IMG/VR virus record: IMGVR_UViG_3300047564_002485
Location: 1 to 38,509 of that record
Origin: a virus
Reading direction: 5' to 3' (one strand)
DNA length: 38,509 bases
Part shown: piece by piece, positions 14,306-22,839 of the stretch
How positions within the stretch are numbered: position 1 is the first letter of the stretch
Layout: each line of letters starts with the position of its first letter
Notes under the pieces: model-generated
Seen by the model: the letters and a program-made list of their open reading frames with translations, nothing else
Told to the model about the DNA's origin: nothing
The model's database searches: none
Made by a program: the position numbers and the translations under genes

Positions 14306-16256
14306 GCTGTTCTTCAGGTGCTCCCTCTGCTGGTTGCTTTTGTGGTTTTTTCTTTTGGTTCGGTTTAGACTGTTGTTGAGTTGGTTTTGGTTGAACTTCT
14401 GGTTTTGGTTGTTGAGTTGGTTCTGGTTTTTGAGTTGGTTCTGGTTGAACTTCTGGTTTTGGTTGTTGAGTTGGTTCTGGTTGAACTTCTGGTTTTGGTT
14501 GTTGAGTTGGTTCTGGTTTTTGAGTTTGTGTTGATACTTGTTGTTCTTCTCCTCCCTGTGCTTTTGCAGCTCCCTGACGAATAGTATCAAGAGTTGCAGT
14601 TGGAGGTGTACTTAAGTGTGTTTGATATGCCGCAACAGTATCATTTGCTGCTGCCTGTGTTGCTGCAAGATTATTTTGTGCTGCTTCCCTTTTTTGAACT
14701 ATTTTTTTGACAGAAGGATCTGATTGATTTCTATCTATAAATGATTGGAATCTAGGTAAATTTTGTAACAGTGGTCTGGTTCCATCAGAATACCTAAGTT
14801 TTGTTGGATCGTTTGCCTTATCAACTTCTGTCTGTGCAGTTTGCATATCTAATTGAGACTGTGCAACTTGCTGCTCCAACTCTGCCGCTGTTTGAGTATG
14901 TTGCGCTTCTGCCTCTGCCTGTGCTTGTTGTTCTTGCTGTTTAATTTCTCTAACTTTTTTTGCCCGAATGTCAAAAGTTTCAAAATCAACAAGATCTTTT
15001 AAATCAAATTCACCTTTAGATTGAAGGTTTCTTATTTCATCTTGAATCTCTGGTTCAAAATTAGCAATTTTTTTCTCCCATGCTGGTACTCCCCATTCTT
15101 CTCTCCATTTTTTCAGATATTCACTATCTGTTGGTTTGTCTTCAGCATCTTGATAATTTTTAATGTCCCCAGACATTGTAGTTGGTCTTTGAATTGCACC
15201 TTCTTTTGTTTTACTGGTTCCCTTGCCAAGTCTTCCTCTTTGAAAAACATATTGAGCCAACCATGATGGATCTTCAATAACTTCTCCACCCCTACCAGTA
15301 GAGAATAAAGCATCTACTGTACTAGCATCTCCATATTTACCTTTTCCAGTTATCGCCTCTCTAGACATGGCCTGAATGGTTCCTGGAATAACAGATTCTA
15401 TACTATTCAAATACTCTTGCATTTGAGGAAGAGCATCCTTTTGCTGCTCCTTACTCATCCCTCTTGTGCTAGACATATAGAGTGCAAGTTGATTGGCAAG
15501 TTCTTTACCCATTGCCTCCCTTTCTGCTCTTTGTTCTGGAGTAATTATTTTATCAACTTTTTCTTGCTGATCCAAAAGAGAATTCATTCCAAGAAGAATA
15601 TATGCTTTTGTTTCTTCTGCTCCAGAAGAATTAACTACAGCACCTTTAGCGTCTTTCAAACTTATTCCATATTTTTTCCCATTTTCATCTACAAATGAGA
15701 CATCAACTTTAGATGTATCCTGTTCTTTTCCGGTTATTTCTCTTGCTTTATCAGTTAATGCAATTTTAGTGGCTCCCTCACGTTCGGCAATATGTCCTCT
15801 AGATGCTTGTATTTTGCCACTTTCACTTTGAACAAAATTTAATAAAGAATATTGTTGATTTAATAATTTATTATAATATGCTTCTCTATGTGCTTCCTTA
15901 TCCTGAACCTCTCCAGATTTAGACCTTTTTCCTCCAGTAAAACCAGCATCGTTAGGATTAAGATTGTCAAAATACAGTGGAGAAGTTGGATCGGTTTGTG
16001 CTCTTTGTACTTCTTTTGCAATGAGATCTGTTATAGTAAACATATCGCCACGTTGTACCGCACCTCTGAACAACTTTCTCATATCTGCACCCTCAGAGTC
16101 ACTCTTATTAACCATGTGGTTATAGAGATTTACGAAAGATTGCTCATAGTCATAATCTGGACCACCCCTTTTAGATTTAACTTCTGCAATTAATTCTTGT
16201 GTTGATTTATATTCCTTAAAGTAGCAATCGAATATAAATTCCCTAAACTTCTTCAT
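14301..16256 (-). CDS. 651-aa protein with capsid-targeting-like N-terminus, nuclease-like region and Pro-rich repeat tail
   Basis: Not recognised as a T4 core gene. Residues 1-10 (MKKFREFIFD) resemble the T4 capsid targeting sequence, and LIAE follows at 22-25, matching an (L/I)-x-E prohead protease site. A region at 155-215 has E158/E160, then VDVSFVDENGKKYGISLKDAKG (184-205), where D185 and K201 resemble a PD-(D/E)xK nuclease core, though the usual acidic residue before K is Ser. Residues 430-480 are Gln/Glu-rich coiled coil. Residues 579-627 are tandem 12-residue Pro/Gln/Glu repeats ending in a basic, then acidic tail. It lies between uvsY and uvsW and has a perfect late promoter. Function unknown; the nuclease assignment is tentative. 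Confidence 0.75.
   Translation of the reverse strand: MKKFREFIFDCYFKEYKSTQELIAEVKSKRGGPDYDYEQSFVNLYNHMVNKSDSEGADMRKLFRGAVQRGDMFTITDLIAKEVQRAQTDPTSPLYFDNLNPNDAGFTGGKRSKSGEVQDKEAHREAYYNKLLNQQYSLLNFVQSESGKIQASRGHIAEREGATKIALTDKAREITGKEQDTSKVDVSFVDENGKKYGISLKDAKGAVVNSSGAEETKAYILLGMNSLLDQQEKVDKIITPEQRAEREAMGKELANQLALYMSSTRGMSKEQQKDALPQMQEYLNSIESVIPGTIQAMSREAITGKGKYGDASTVDALFSTGRGGEVIEDPSWLAQYVFQRGRLGKGTSKTKEGAIQRPTTMSGDIKNYQDAEDKPTDSEYLKKWREEWGVPAWEKKIANFEPEIQDEIRNLQSKGEFDLKDLVDFETFDIRAKKVREIKQQEQQAQAEAEAQHTQTAAELEQQVAQSQLDMQTAQTEVDKANDPTKLRYSDGTRPLLQNLPRFQSFIDRNQSDPSVKKIVQKREAAQNNLAATQAAANDTVAAYQTHLSTPPTATLDTIRQGAAKAQGGEEQQVSTQTQKPEPTQQPKPEVQPEPTQQPKPEVQPEPTQKPEPTQQPKPEVQPKPTQQQSKPNQKKKPQKQPAEGAPEEQQ
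14376..14519 (-). repeat. In-frame 36-bp tandem repeat coding PEPTQQPKPEVQ units
   Basis: About four imperfect copies of a 36-bp unit encode the Pro-rich tail of the 651-residue protein. Some units are shortened, as where PEPTQK interrupts the pattern. The near identity of the copies at the DNA level suggests recent expansion by slippage or unequal recombination. Confidence 0.9.
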
Positions 16257-16270
16257 CTTTATAGGCAGTT

Positions 16271-16278
16271 TATTTATA
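16271..16278 (-). promoter_or_regulatory. Late promoter TATAAATA ahead of the 651-aa gene
   Basis: A perfect octamer on the minus strand 14 bases before the start codon, in the 23-base gap after uvsY. Confidence 0.7.
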
Positions 16279-16279
16279 T

Positions 16280-16711
16280 TTAGTTAAACCCCGCCTGGAA
16301 GCGATGCCACTCTATGGCATTTTTGATTTGATATGTTCTATTGGAAATAGTTCTAATAATTTCTTCAAGAAATTTTAGCATCATATCATAGTATCTTATT
16401 TTAAGATCAAGTTTACTTAGTCTCTCATCACCTTCCATATGCCTCTGTAACGCTTCTTTATCACGAACTTTATATGGGAAAGGTTCTTCTTCATAAACCT
16501 CAATTGGTGCCTTTCCAGTGTAGTAATTGTATCGTTCTAGTCTTACCTTATTGTATGTTTCTCTTGCTTTTTCACGTAGAAGTGTGACTGTATTATAAAC
16601 AATATAATATTTTGCGTGTAGTTGAGGAATTTTTAAAGATTCATCATGTAAGTTATCAGGATCAATGACAGAATCTTTTTGCCACATTTCCTGAATTTGT
16701 TCAAGATTCAT
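16280..16711 (-). CDS. uvsY: Recombination mediator UvsY
   Basis: UvsY loads the UvsX recombinase on single-stranded DNA covered by the phage SSB. The 143-residue helical protein starts MNLEQIQEMWQKDSVID, like T4 UvsY MRLEDLQEELKKDVFID. It also keeps an RLERYNYYTGKAP segment equivalent to the T4 RLDYYSGRG region and a C-terminal helix ending FQAGF. The length agrees with T4 (137 aa). The start overlaps the gp3 stop by four bases (ATGA), so it is translationally coupled to a tail gene. Confidence 0.93.
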   Translation of the reverse strand: MNLEQIQEMWQKDSVIDPDNLHDESLKIPQLHAKYYIVYNTVTLLREKARETYNKVRLERYNYYTGKAPIEVYEEEPFPYKVRDKEALQRHMEGDERLSKLDLKIRYYDMMLKFLEEIIRTISNRTYQIKNAIEWHRFQAGFN

Positions 16712-17253
16712 AAAGGTTGTCCGTCAGTTCCTAGGATATTATACACAGTATACTTGAAAATTGCCTCTGCTGTAAAGTAGTTATAGTCTTCTTCTCCAGA
16801 TTGAAATTCCAAAGATGACAAAGCAATTGGAAACAAATCAAGAAATTTTACAACTGCAACATCTCTATAATTGCTGTTTAAAATATGAAGTGATCCGTCA
16901 CTAAAAGCCATCTTCTCATCTTTAATATCTTCAGTTAAATATACCAAATCTCTATATTGTTCTGCTGTTTCTGGGAATCCTAGACCAGTCAACCAATTGT
17001 GAATGGTCATATAATTTTCCATGTTTTCATCAACTAAAAACTTAAGACTTAAATCTCCATAAGTTAGTTTTTCTCCAGGAACACTTATGTCTTTTAAGTA
17101 AGTTGGTTGTGTTGCAGTTGATAGATTTATTTCTGGAATTTTGATGGAGTTGCAGAAAAATGCAGCCTTTGGTTCCTTCGCCAAAGTAAATTTAAATCCT
17201 ATTGGCGACAGATAATTTCTATTTTGTATCTGATTGGCGAAGAGGGAATTCAT
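16708..17253 (-). CDS. gp3: Tail completion and sheath stabilizer protein gp3
   Basis: The 181-residue protein begins MNSLFANQIQNRNYLSPIGF, followed by FTLAKEPKAAFFCNSIKIP and a HNWLTGLGFPE motif. These features match the protein annotated as gp3 in T4-like cyanophages. In T4, gp3 (176 aa) caps the end of the tail tube. The tube-like beta pattern also recalls gp19 and gp54, so relatedness to those is possible. It starts just beyond the gp23 terminator, with a CTAAATA box in the gap, and overlaps uvsY. Confidence 0.82.
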   Translation of the reverse strand: MNSLFANQIQNRNYLSPIGFKFTLAKEPKAAFFCNSIKIPEINLSTATQPTYLKDISVPGEKLTYGDLSLKFLVDENMENYMTIHNWLTGLGFPETAEQYRDLVYLTEDIKDEKMAFSDGSLHILNSNYRDVAVVKFLDLFPIALSSLEFQSGEEDYNYFTAEAIFKYTVYNILGTDGQPL

Positions 17254-17266
17254 TGAATTTTATTTT

Positions 17267-17273
17267 TATTTAG
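17267..17273 (-). promoter_or_regulatory. Late promoter CTAAATA ahead of gp3
   Basis: The heptamer CTAAATA on the minus strand lies between the terminator of gp23 and the gp3 start codon, 13 bases before the ATG. The same heptamer occurs ahead of gp18, gp20 and the 536-residue gene. Confidence 0.55.
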
Positions 17274-17276
17274 ATG

Positions 17277-17301
17277 AAAAAGGGGGGTCGATTGACCCCC
17301 C
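17277..17301 (-). terminator. Strong rho-independent terminator after gp23
   Basis: On the minus strand GGGGGGTC pairs perfectly with GACCCCCC across a 4-base loop, followed by five T residues. It lies 25 bases past the gp23 stop, as expected for the most abundant late transcript. Confidence 0.93.
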
Positions 17302-17325
17302 CGTGAATGAAATATAAGGAAAGAA

Positions 17326-18720
17326 TCACATGAGATTCTTAACTTGTACTCTTCTGTAGTAACGGTTTGCGTTAACTTGAAGACGACCAAGAGCAGAGTC
17401 GTTGGTTCCCTCAGCGAATGGGTTGGCGACCAGACCATATCTGGTCTTAAAGCCAATCTTTGGCTGGAAGGAGTTCTCACCAACGGCACGTACCATTTGG
17501 AGAGGAACATATGGGCAATAGAAGAGTCCAGCGTCATAAGGTGAAGAACCCTTATAACCTACAACATAGTAGTGAACTCCATTTGCATTAGGAAGGTTTG
17601 CCGAATAAGGATCGATGTATACACGATACTTACCAGCAAGAATACCAGCAAAGGTGTTACCAGTATCATCAACATTCAGGTTAGCATTGAGTGCTGGGGT
17701 ATAATCCAGAACTCCTGCCATGGTGAGAGCGGAAGCAACGTCTGCAGAGCAGAGGATCATGTTGCCCTTTCCTCTACGAGTTCTTTGGGCAATTGCGTTT
17801 GCATCACGCTCAATTTGGAAGATCAGACCTTTGAACTTCTCAACTGACCAACGACCGTTGGAGTCAACATCAAGGTCAAAAATTCCATTGGTTGCTACGT
17901 TTTGCTGAGCACCCGATTCAGCGACCTTATAGATGGTTCTGATGACTTCACGGTTGATTTCAGCAAGAATCTCAGTTGACAGAATGTTTGCCAACTCAGC
18001 TTCTGCATTCAGACCGTGAATTGCCTTGAGGTCCTGAGCAAGCTCAAGGGTGTACTCGGCTTTCAGAGCTCTTGACTTTGCAGTAACGGTGACTTTCTCA
18101 ATCGAGAATGCCATCTCGTTGAAAGCATCATTGCCAGTTCCAAGAGCTTCTGCCTGAGCAGTGCCCATTCCCTGACCTACGCTGTAGGTAGTGGCGGTTT
18201 GACCAGACTCTGGGTTAAGAAGACCTGGGTTGCTGCCTGCTTGAGCAGTAGTACCCATACCAACAGAAGTGCCGGTATTGTACTGATTGAAGTTGAATTC
18301 GTCACTCTGACCAGAGAATCCGGTATCAGCTTCGTTGAAGAGAGCTTCAGTACCGCTCTGATTAGCGTAGCGTGAACGCATTGCGAAGATGAGTCCAGTA
18401 GGACCGTTCATTGGTTGAACACCAGCCAGGTCATAAGCGACCAGGTTAGGCATTGAACGTCTGATGAGTGAAATCAGAACTGGATCGAAACCGGCAACAG
18501 GTGAAGATGCATCAGCACTGAAACCTGCTGCGCCAGTTGTTGATTGAGTTGTGCTACCTTCTGAAAGGAACTCACGCTCCTCACGAAGTGCTTTTTCTTG
18601 GTTCTCCAGGAGAACGGCAGTTACCATTCTACGATGCGAGTCTCTGATTGGATCAAGACCATCGTAATCTAGGAGTGGTGCCCACTTCTCCTGCAGATGC
18701 TCTGCATTGAACATTTGCAT
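17326..18720 (-). CDS. gp23: Major capsid protein gp23 precursor
   Basis: The main head shell subunit, 464 residues. The N-terminus FNAEHLQEKWAPLLD and the segment FDPVLISLIRRSMPNLVAYDLAGVQPMNGPTG (split here by position, about 78-109) are hallmarks of T4-type capsid proteins. A prohead protease site LSE lies at residues 52-54, before GSTTQS, so about 54 residues would be removed, compared with 65 in T4. The ATG at 18720 has an AGAGG Shine-Dalgarno nine bases upstream. The ATG two codons later is spaced too far. A strong terminator follows. Confidence 0.97.
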   Translation of the reverse strand: MQMFNAEHLQEKWAPLLDYDGLDPIRDSHRRMVTAVLLENQEKALREEREFLSEGSTTQSTTGAAGFSADASSPVAGFDPVLISLIRRSMPNLVAYDLAGVQPMNGPTGLIFAMRSRYANQSGTEALFNEADTGFSGQSDEFNFNQYNTGTSVGMGTTAQAGSNPGLLNPESGQTATTYSVGQGMGTAQAEALGTGNDAFNEMAFSIEKVTVTAKSRALKAEYTLELAQDLKAIHGLNAEAELANILSTEILAEINREVIRTIYKVAESGAQQNVATNGIFDLDVDSNGRWSVEKFKGLIFQIERDANAIAQRTRRGKGNMILCSADVASALTMAGVLDYTPALNANLNVDDTGNTFAGILAGKYRVYIDPYSANLPNANGVHYYVVGYKGSSPYDAGLFYCPYVPLQMVRAVGENSFQPKIGFKTRYGLVANPFAEGTNDSALGRLQVNANRYYRRVQVKNLM

Positions 18721-18769
18721 TTGATTTTACCTCTTTGAAAATTAGTTTGATTTGTTTATGATTTAGAAA

Positions 18770-19882
18770 TCACTTTTTAGAAACTCTTTGAAGAGTCTGG
18801 AGATAAGTACCCATTACTCCTTCAGCAAGAACTGAATTCTTAATGTCGTACTCTACTTCTTCAGACAGATTTTCAGAAATGTTTCTTTGAGTACCAGTGT
18901 TAGTGGAGAAATAAGAATTTCTCAAAGTTACCAGTTTCTCACGATAGTTTGCTTCACAATCAAACTCAACATTTTCCGCCAGAGAAGCGAGTTTATCCTT
19001 TTGCGAAAGTGCAAGACCTTCGGAAACTTCTGCAAAGACTGCAGTAATAACTGACTCAGCTAATCTCTTATTAAGAGCAATATTCTTTTCGATTTGCTCG
19101 TTGAGTTTTGTCTCCATTTCATCAAGTTTATCTACCATATTCTCGATAACATCATATCTATCTTCAGGAACAGTTACATAATGATCTTCAAAAAGACCTC
19201 TCATTCCAGCAAGGAATGATTCAGTCATTTCATTTTTGAGCCCGTGCTCAATTGCAATTTCGTTTTCTTGCATCCACTCATCAGATGCATACTCTAAATA
19301 TGCATCTACTCTTTCTACAAGTTCAGACTTAATTGATTGAATTTCTTCAATCAATTGCTCTTGATATGCTACTTCCAAGTCTTCTTTGATTTCAGCAATT
19401 TTAGATTTAATTGCTGCTTCAAAAATAGTACGTGCTTTCTCTTGAAACTCTTCAGACAATTCTTCACCTGCAAGAAGAGCATCCATATCTTCTTCAATAT
19501 CAAATTCTTCTTCTACCTTCTCTTCTTTTTTAGATTTCTTTTTGGAAGAAGGATGCATATCATCATCCTCCTTCTTCTTATCCTTGTCATCTTCTTCCGA
19601 GTGGGAAGCTTCTAAGAGTTCATCTTCTTCATCATATTCAGACTCCTCTTTAGCAACAGACATCGGTTCAGCTGCAACTGCTGATTGGTTAACAACATTC
19701 TTAACTGATTTAAGAGTTGCTCCTGGCATTTTGAGTTGAGCCGAATTATCGTCTGGGCGATAATTTTCGGGAGTAGGACCACCGAGATCTTCCCATGACC
19801 CAGTTTTATTCATTGGCTCGGCAGGTGCTGCCCCTTTGGTTACTACGTTTTCCATTTCTTGTAAATTTCTACCAACGGACAT
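18770..19882 (-). CDS. gp22: Prohead core scaffold protein gp22
   Basis: The main internal scaffold of the prohead, degraded by gp21 during maturation. The 370-residue protein is very acidic. A central region of Glu, Asp and Lys runs is followed by long helices with coiled-coil character, for example DKLDEMETKLNEQIEKNIALNKRL. Several (L/I)-x-E sites are present, including LQE near residue 9, LLE before ASHSEE and LSE before EFQEK, consistent with processing into small internal peptides. T4 gp22 is shorter (269 aa). Gene order gp21-gp22-gp23 is as in T4. Confidence 0.94.
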   Translation of the reverse strand: MSVGRNLQEMENVVTKGAAPAEPMNKTGSWEDLGGPTPENYRPDDNSAQLKMPGATLKSVKNVVNQSAVAAEPMSVAKEESEYDEEDELLEASHSEEDDKDKKKEDDDMHPSSKKKSKKEEKVEEEFDIEEDMDALLAGEELSEEFQEKARTIFEAAIKSKIAEIKEDLEVAYQEQLIEEIQSIKSELVERVDAYLEYASDEWMQENEIAIEHGLKNEMTESFLAGMRGLFEDHYVTVPEDRYDVIENMVDKLDEMETKLNEQIEKNIALNKRLAESVITAVFAEVSEGLALSQKDKLASLAENVEFDCEANYREKLVTLRNSYFSTNTGTQRNISENLSEEVEYDIKNSVLAEGVMGTYLQTLQRVSKK

Positions 19883-19908
19883 TTGTTTAGATATTTATGT
19901 ATAATCTA

Positions 19909-19920
19909 TATTTATTTATT
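19909..19920 (-). promoter_or_regulatory. Late promoter AATAAATAAATA ahead of gp22
   Basis: Two overlapping ATAAATA cores on the minus strand lie 27 bases before the gp22 ATG, just after the gp21 stop. A third, CATAAATA, at 19892-19899 is too close to the ATG to give a useful leader. Confidence 0.55.
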
Positions 19921-19923
19921 AAA

Positions 19924-20574
19924 TTAAAGATTTGAAAGAAACTGCTGAAACAATTCAACTTTATGTTCCTGTAGTTTTCTTTCATCAACTAGTGTGTTAA
20001 TTCTACGCTTTGTGGATTCTGATAGTCTTTCACGAAGAATTCCTCCTTCCCAAACCCATTCTTTACCTTCCATGATTCCTTGAACAAAGGCATCAGGTGC
20101 AGATGGATCGGCAACAATATCTGCCGCAGTTGCAAGCATAAAATCTTCACCAACTACTTTATGACCCTCATTGGTCATTTTAAGTGATCCAACACCACGA
20201 GAAGAAACGCCAAGGCAAACACCCTCTTTAATCAGAGACATTGCAATTTTGCCCATCGGGGTTTCAAGAATTTGAGCCTTACCGATGAAATTTTTTCCAT
20301 CTTTGTAAAGTTCACAAATTTTGTGTGACACCCTATCAAGATTTACGGTAGGTCCATCTGGGTGGCCCAGTTCTCCAAGAGCACGACCTTTTGCGACAAA
20401 ATTTTCATTGTAACGATTCACTTCACGTTCCATAATAGACATGGGATACATTCTCCCATTTCTATTAACTTGCTCTGCTTGTAAGAAGATTCCCTTGATG
20501 TAACATCTTTGGGAAGAACCCTTACCTTCAGTAATAAATTCTACTTTTGATACTTCTTCTGTGATGAGTTTCAT
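19924..20574 (-). CDS. gp21: Prohead core protease gp21
   Basis: The serine protease that matures the prohead by cutting capsid, scaffold and internal proteins after (L/I)-x-E. The 216-residue protein has the family motifs NRNGRMYP (about 37-44), GELGHP with the catalytic His71, and LGVSSRG with the nucleophilic Ser near 124-125. These match the herpesvirus-assemblin-like protease family that contains T4 gp21 (212 aa). It lies between the small head genes and the scaffold gene gp22. Confidence 0.96.
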   Translation of the reverse strand: MKLITEEVSKVEFITEGKGSSQRCYIKGIFLQAEQVNRNGRMYPMSIMEREVNRYNENFVAKGRALGELGHPDGPTVNLDRVSHKICELYKDGKNFIGKAQILETPMGKIAMSLIKEGVCLGVSSRGVGSLKMTNEGHKVVGEDFMLATAADIVADPSAPDAFVQGIMEGKEWVWEGGILRERLSESTKRRINTLVDERKLQEHKVELFQQFLSNL

Positions 20575-20578
20575 TGCT

Positions 20579-20851
20579 TTAATTTGTAAATCCTACTTTT
20601 GCTCCTAAAATTGCAACGTTTGCTGCATAAACACAATGTGAGGGTTGCTTTTCTAACAATTCACTTTGTGATCTCATAACCGTAAAGGAACCAACTACAG
20701 AACCACCTTGGGTTTCAACAACCGTTACCAAATAATCAGCAGCAGTTGCAGTATTTACTAATCTAACTACAGTTGCAGAACTAAAGCTAGTAGCTGCTCC
20801 AGTTGTAGTTGGAAGTGCTGCTTCTGCACCAAGAACTTTAATCCTTGCCAT
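20579..20851 (-). CDS. Small probable virion protein between gp20 and gp21, 90 aa
   Basis: A beta-rich, Ala/Thr/Val-rich protein starting MARIKVLGAEAALPTTTGAA, with a C-terminal VYAANVAILGAKVGFTN. Small proteins with this look occur at this position in T4-like cyanophages, where they are called structural or hypothetical. It takes the place of T4 gp68 in gene order but does not resemble it. The ATG overlaps the upstream stop (TAATG) with a GAGGA Shine-Dalgarno in the end of that gene. Its place in the head cluster suggests a capsid component, by inference. Confidence 0.72.
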   Translation of the reverse strand: MARIKVLGAEAALPTTTGAATSFSSATVVRLVNTATAADYLVTVVETQGGSVVGSFTVMRSQSELLEKQPSHCVYAANVAILGAKVGFTN

Positions 20852-21042
20852 TATTCCTCTTCCTGAGTGTAATCTTCATCATCATATTCATCAACATTAT
20901 TTGTTCCGAATAATGAAGCTGCAACAAAAGGTCTAGCATCATCTAGTTTTTCAGATGCTTTAACATATAAAGCATCCTTTATCTTGCTATTAATTTCAGA
21001 TGCCGAAGCATTTGTTGCAATTAAATCGATAATTTCTTCCAT
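20851..21042 (-). CDS. gp67: Prohead core protein, gp67-like
   Basis: A 63-residue acidic protein starting MEEIIDLIATNASASEINSKI and ending in a run of Asp and Glu. Size, acidity and position directly after the portal gene match T4 gp67 (80 aa), a prohead core component cut to small peptides by gp21. The assignment rests on synteny and composition more than on sequence identity. A perfect TATAAATA late promoter overlaps the portal stop codon just upstream. Confidence 0.72.
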   Translation of the reverse strand: MEEIIDLIATNASASEINSKIKDALYVKASEKLDDARPFVAASLFGTNNVDEYDDEDYTQEEE

Positions 21043-21064
21043 AAAAAAAGTTGTGATATATGAT

Positions 21065-21072
21065 TATTTATA
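21065..21072 (-). promoter_or_regulatory. Late promoter TATAAATA ahead of the gp67-like gene
   Basis: A perfect octamer on the minus strand overlapping the gp20 stop codon and 22 bases before the ATG at 21042. It could drive the small head genes and gp21. Confidence 0.7.
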
Positions 21073-22804
21073 TTTCGGCTTTTTTACTATCTTTTCCCAA
21101 TTGTGCATTGAAAGCAGATGACTGCTGTTCTAAGTCTGGTTCTGTTGGAACTTGACCAATATCACTTGCAGGATTTTGACCCATATCACCCATTCCCATA
21201 GCATCTTGACCTTCCATATTTTCTCCTTGTGGAGGTAAAGATTCTCCTGTTATCGGATCAATTGCATTTGGATCGGGAATTATTCCCTTCTTAATTTCAT
21301 CTTCTATTTGTAAATCTAATTCAATAATTTCCGAATCAGTTTGTCTGAGAATCTTCTTTCTCACATATTCTGCTGAATAGTATTTACCGATGTATGGTTC
21401 GGCAGTGCTTAGGAGTGTGAGCCTATTTGTTAATAATTCAGATTCTTTTAATTCTGCAAAATGATTATCATATAAAAAGTCATATTGAATATGATCAGAT
21501 ATTAAAACCCAATCTTCTGGAGTTATAACATTTTTGAGAATCAATTGAGTTCTTAAGATATCGCTAAAAACATTAGCAAAACGTTTTCTAAGTCTTCCTA
21601 CAAACTTTGAAAATTTTAATTCGTCTCTTAAAATTTCAGATGATCTACCTAGATTAAATCCACCATCACTTGCAATTCTTGATTCTGGTACATTTAAGGA
21701 ACGATATAATTTTTTCTGGAAGTATTCAATATCAGAAAGTTCTCCAAGATTCTGACCACCAGGAAGAGTTGTGATTTCTGTGCCACGACCACCCTCTCTA
21801 CGTGGTAGCCAGAAGTCCTCAAGCATACTCATGAACTTACGGTCATCACGAACTTCTCCAGTATTTGCATCGTAAACTAATTTGTTACGATAACGACTCA
21901 TTACTTCACGAAGATATTGCTCCGCCTTTACCTTCGGAAGATTGCCTACGTCAATATAGAAGATTCTTCTTTCTGGTGCTCTCGATAATCTATAGATAAC
22001 CAGAGAGTCTTCAATCATCCGAAGTTGATTGAGTGACTTGATAGCTTTATGTAAGTATGAAAGAATTGTATTTTTATTTCTATCAACTAATCCAGATGTG
22101 CAATAGGCAATTGAATCTTTTGCAATTTTAACTCCCTTTGCTGCCCCTCCGGCACTTGAAACCATCCCAGTAGGATAGTTTGGAGATGGGGTATACATGA
22201 AGTATTCATCAAGTTCTGGACTAATCGATGTATAAGGATTTTCTTCCGAATTTGCAGTCTTATAAGTTAATTGCTGGTGCTTATTTTTTTTCTTTTCCTT
22301 CCTCACATGCCTAATTTTCATGGCATCAATATATCTCAAGTCCTTGATTCCATCTTGAGGATTTTTTACATCAATAACTTTTAAGTAATAAATTCTACCA
22401 TCAATATACCAATTTCTAAAAATCTCATGAGATTTCTTATCGAAATCCATAATTTCTTTTATATACTTAAACTCCTTCCTGATGGCATCTTTTAATGCGT
22501 CACTGGCATTTAAATTTGAAAGTTCAATTTCAACTGGAGAATCATAAAGATCACTTACAATTGCTTCATTCACAATATCTTCAATGGCACTATCACATTC
22601 TGGATGAAGTGCCATTTCACGATATCTTTTAATTAATTCAAACTCAGTCCTGTAGACTCCTTCAATATCAACATATTGACCATAAAATCCACTTTGAATA
22701 AAATGATCAACCCCATCCTCATTATTAACGGGGACGGGGGATAGTATATTCTTTGAATTTTTTTCTTGCGAATCTTCAATAGAAAAACCAAAAAGTTTTG
22801 CCAT
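21068..22804 (-). CDS. gp20: Portal vertex protein gp20
   Basis: The dodecameric portal through which DNA enters and leaves the head. The 578-residue protein has typical T4-type portal segments: FELIKRYREMALHPECDSAIEDIVNEAIV split over about residues 55-83, APERRIFYIDVGNLPKVKAEQYL near the middle, LPGGQNLGELSDIEYF and the RSLNVPESRIASDGGFNLGRSSEI region. The C-terminus is low-complexity and rich in Gln, Gly, Asp and Pro. T4 gp20 is 524 aa. A CTAAATA late box precedes it. Confidence 0.97.
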   Translation of the reverse strand: MAKLFGFSIEDSQEKNSKNILSPVPVNNEDGVDHFIQSGFYGQYVDIEGVYRTEFELIKRYREMALHPECDSAIEDIVNEAIVSDLYDSPVEIELSNLNASDALKDAIRKEFKYIKEIMDFDKKSHEIFRNWYIDGRIYYLKVIDVKNPQDGIKDLRYIDAMKIRHVRKEKKKNKHQQLTYKTANSEENPYTSISPELDEYFMYTPSPNYPTGMVSSAGGAAKGVKIAKDSIAYCTSGLVDRNKNTILSYLHKAIKSLNQLRMIEDSLVIYRLSRAPERRIFYIDVGNLPKVKAEQYLREVMSRYRNKLVYDANTGEVRDDRKFMSMLEDFWLPRREGGRGTEITTLPGGQNLGELSDIEYFQKKLYRSLNVPESRIASDGGFNLGRSSEILRDELKFSKFVGRLRKRFANVFSDILRTQLILKNVITPEDWVLISDHIQYDFLYDNHFAELKESELLTNRLTLLSTAEPYIGKYYSAEYVRKKILRQTDSEIIELDLQIEDEIKKGIIPDPNAIDPITGESLPPQGENMEGQDAMGMGDMGQNPASDIGQVPTEPDLEQQSSAFNAQLGKDSKKAEI

Positions 22805-22832
22805 CTTATAAAAACTAACCTAATATTATCTC

Positions 22833-22839
22833 TATTTAG
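22833..22839 (-). promoter_or_regulatory. Late promoter CTAAATA ahead of gp20
   Basis: The heptamer overlaps the gp19 stop codon (AACTAAATAG on the minus strand) and lies 28 bases before the gp20 ATG. It occurs in the same form ahead of gp18. Confidence 0.6.

Noticed and set aside
14376-14519. Regularly spaced repeats that could suggest a CRISPR array
   Set aside because: The repeats are directly tandem without unique spacers, stay in frame and encode a Pro-rich tail.
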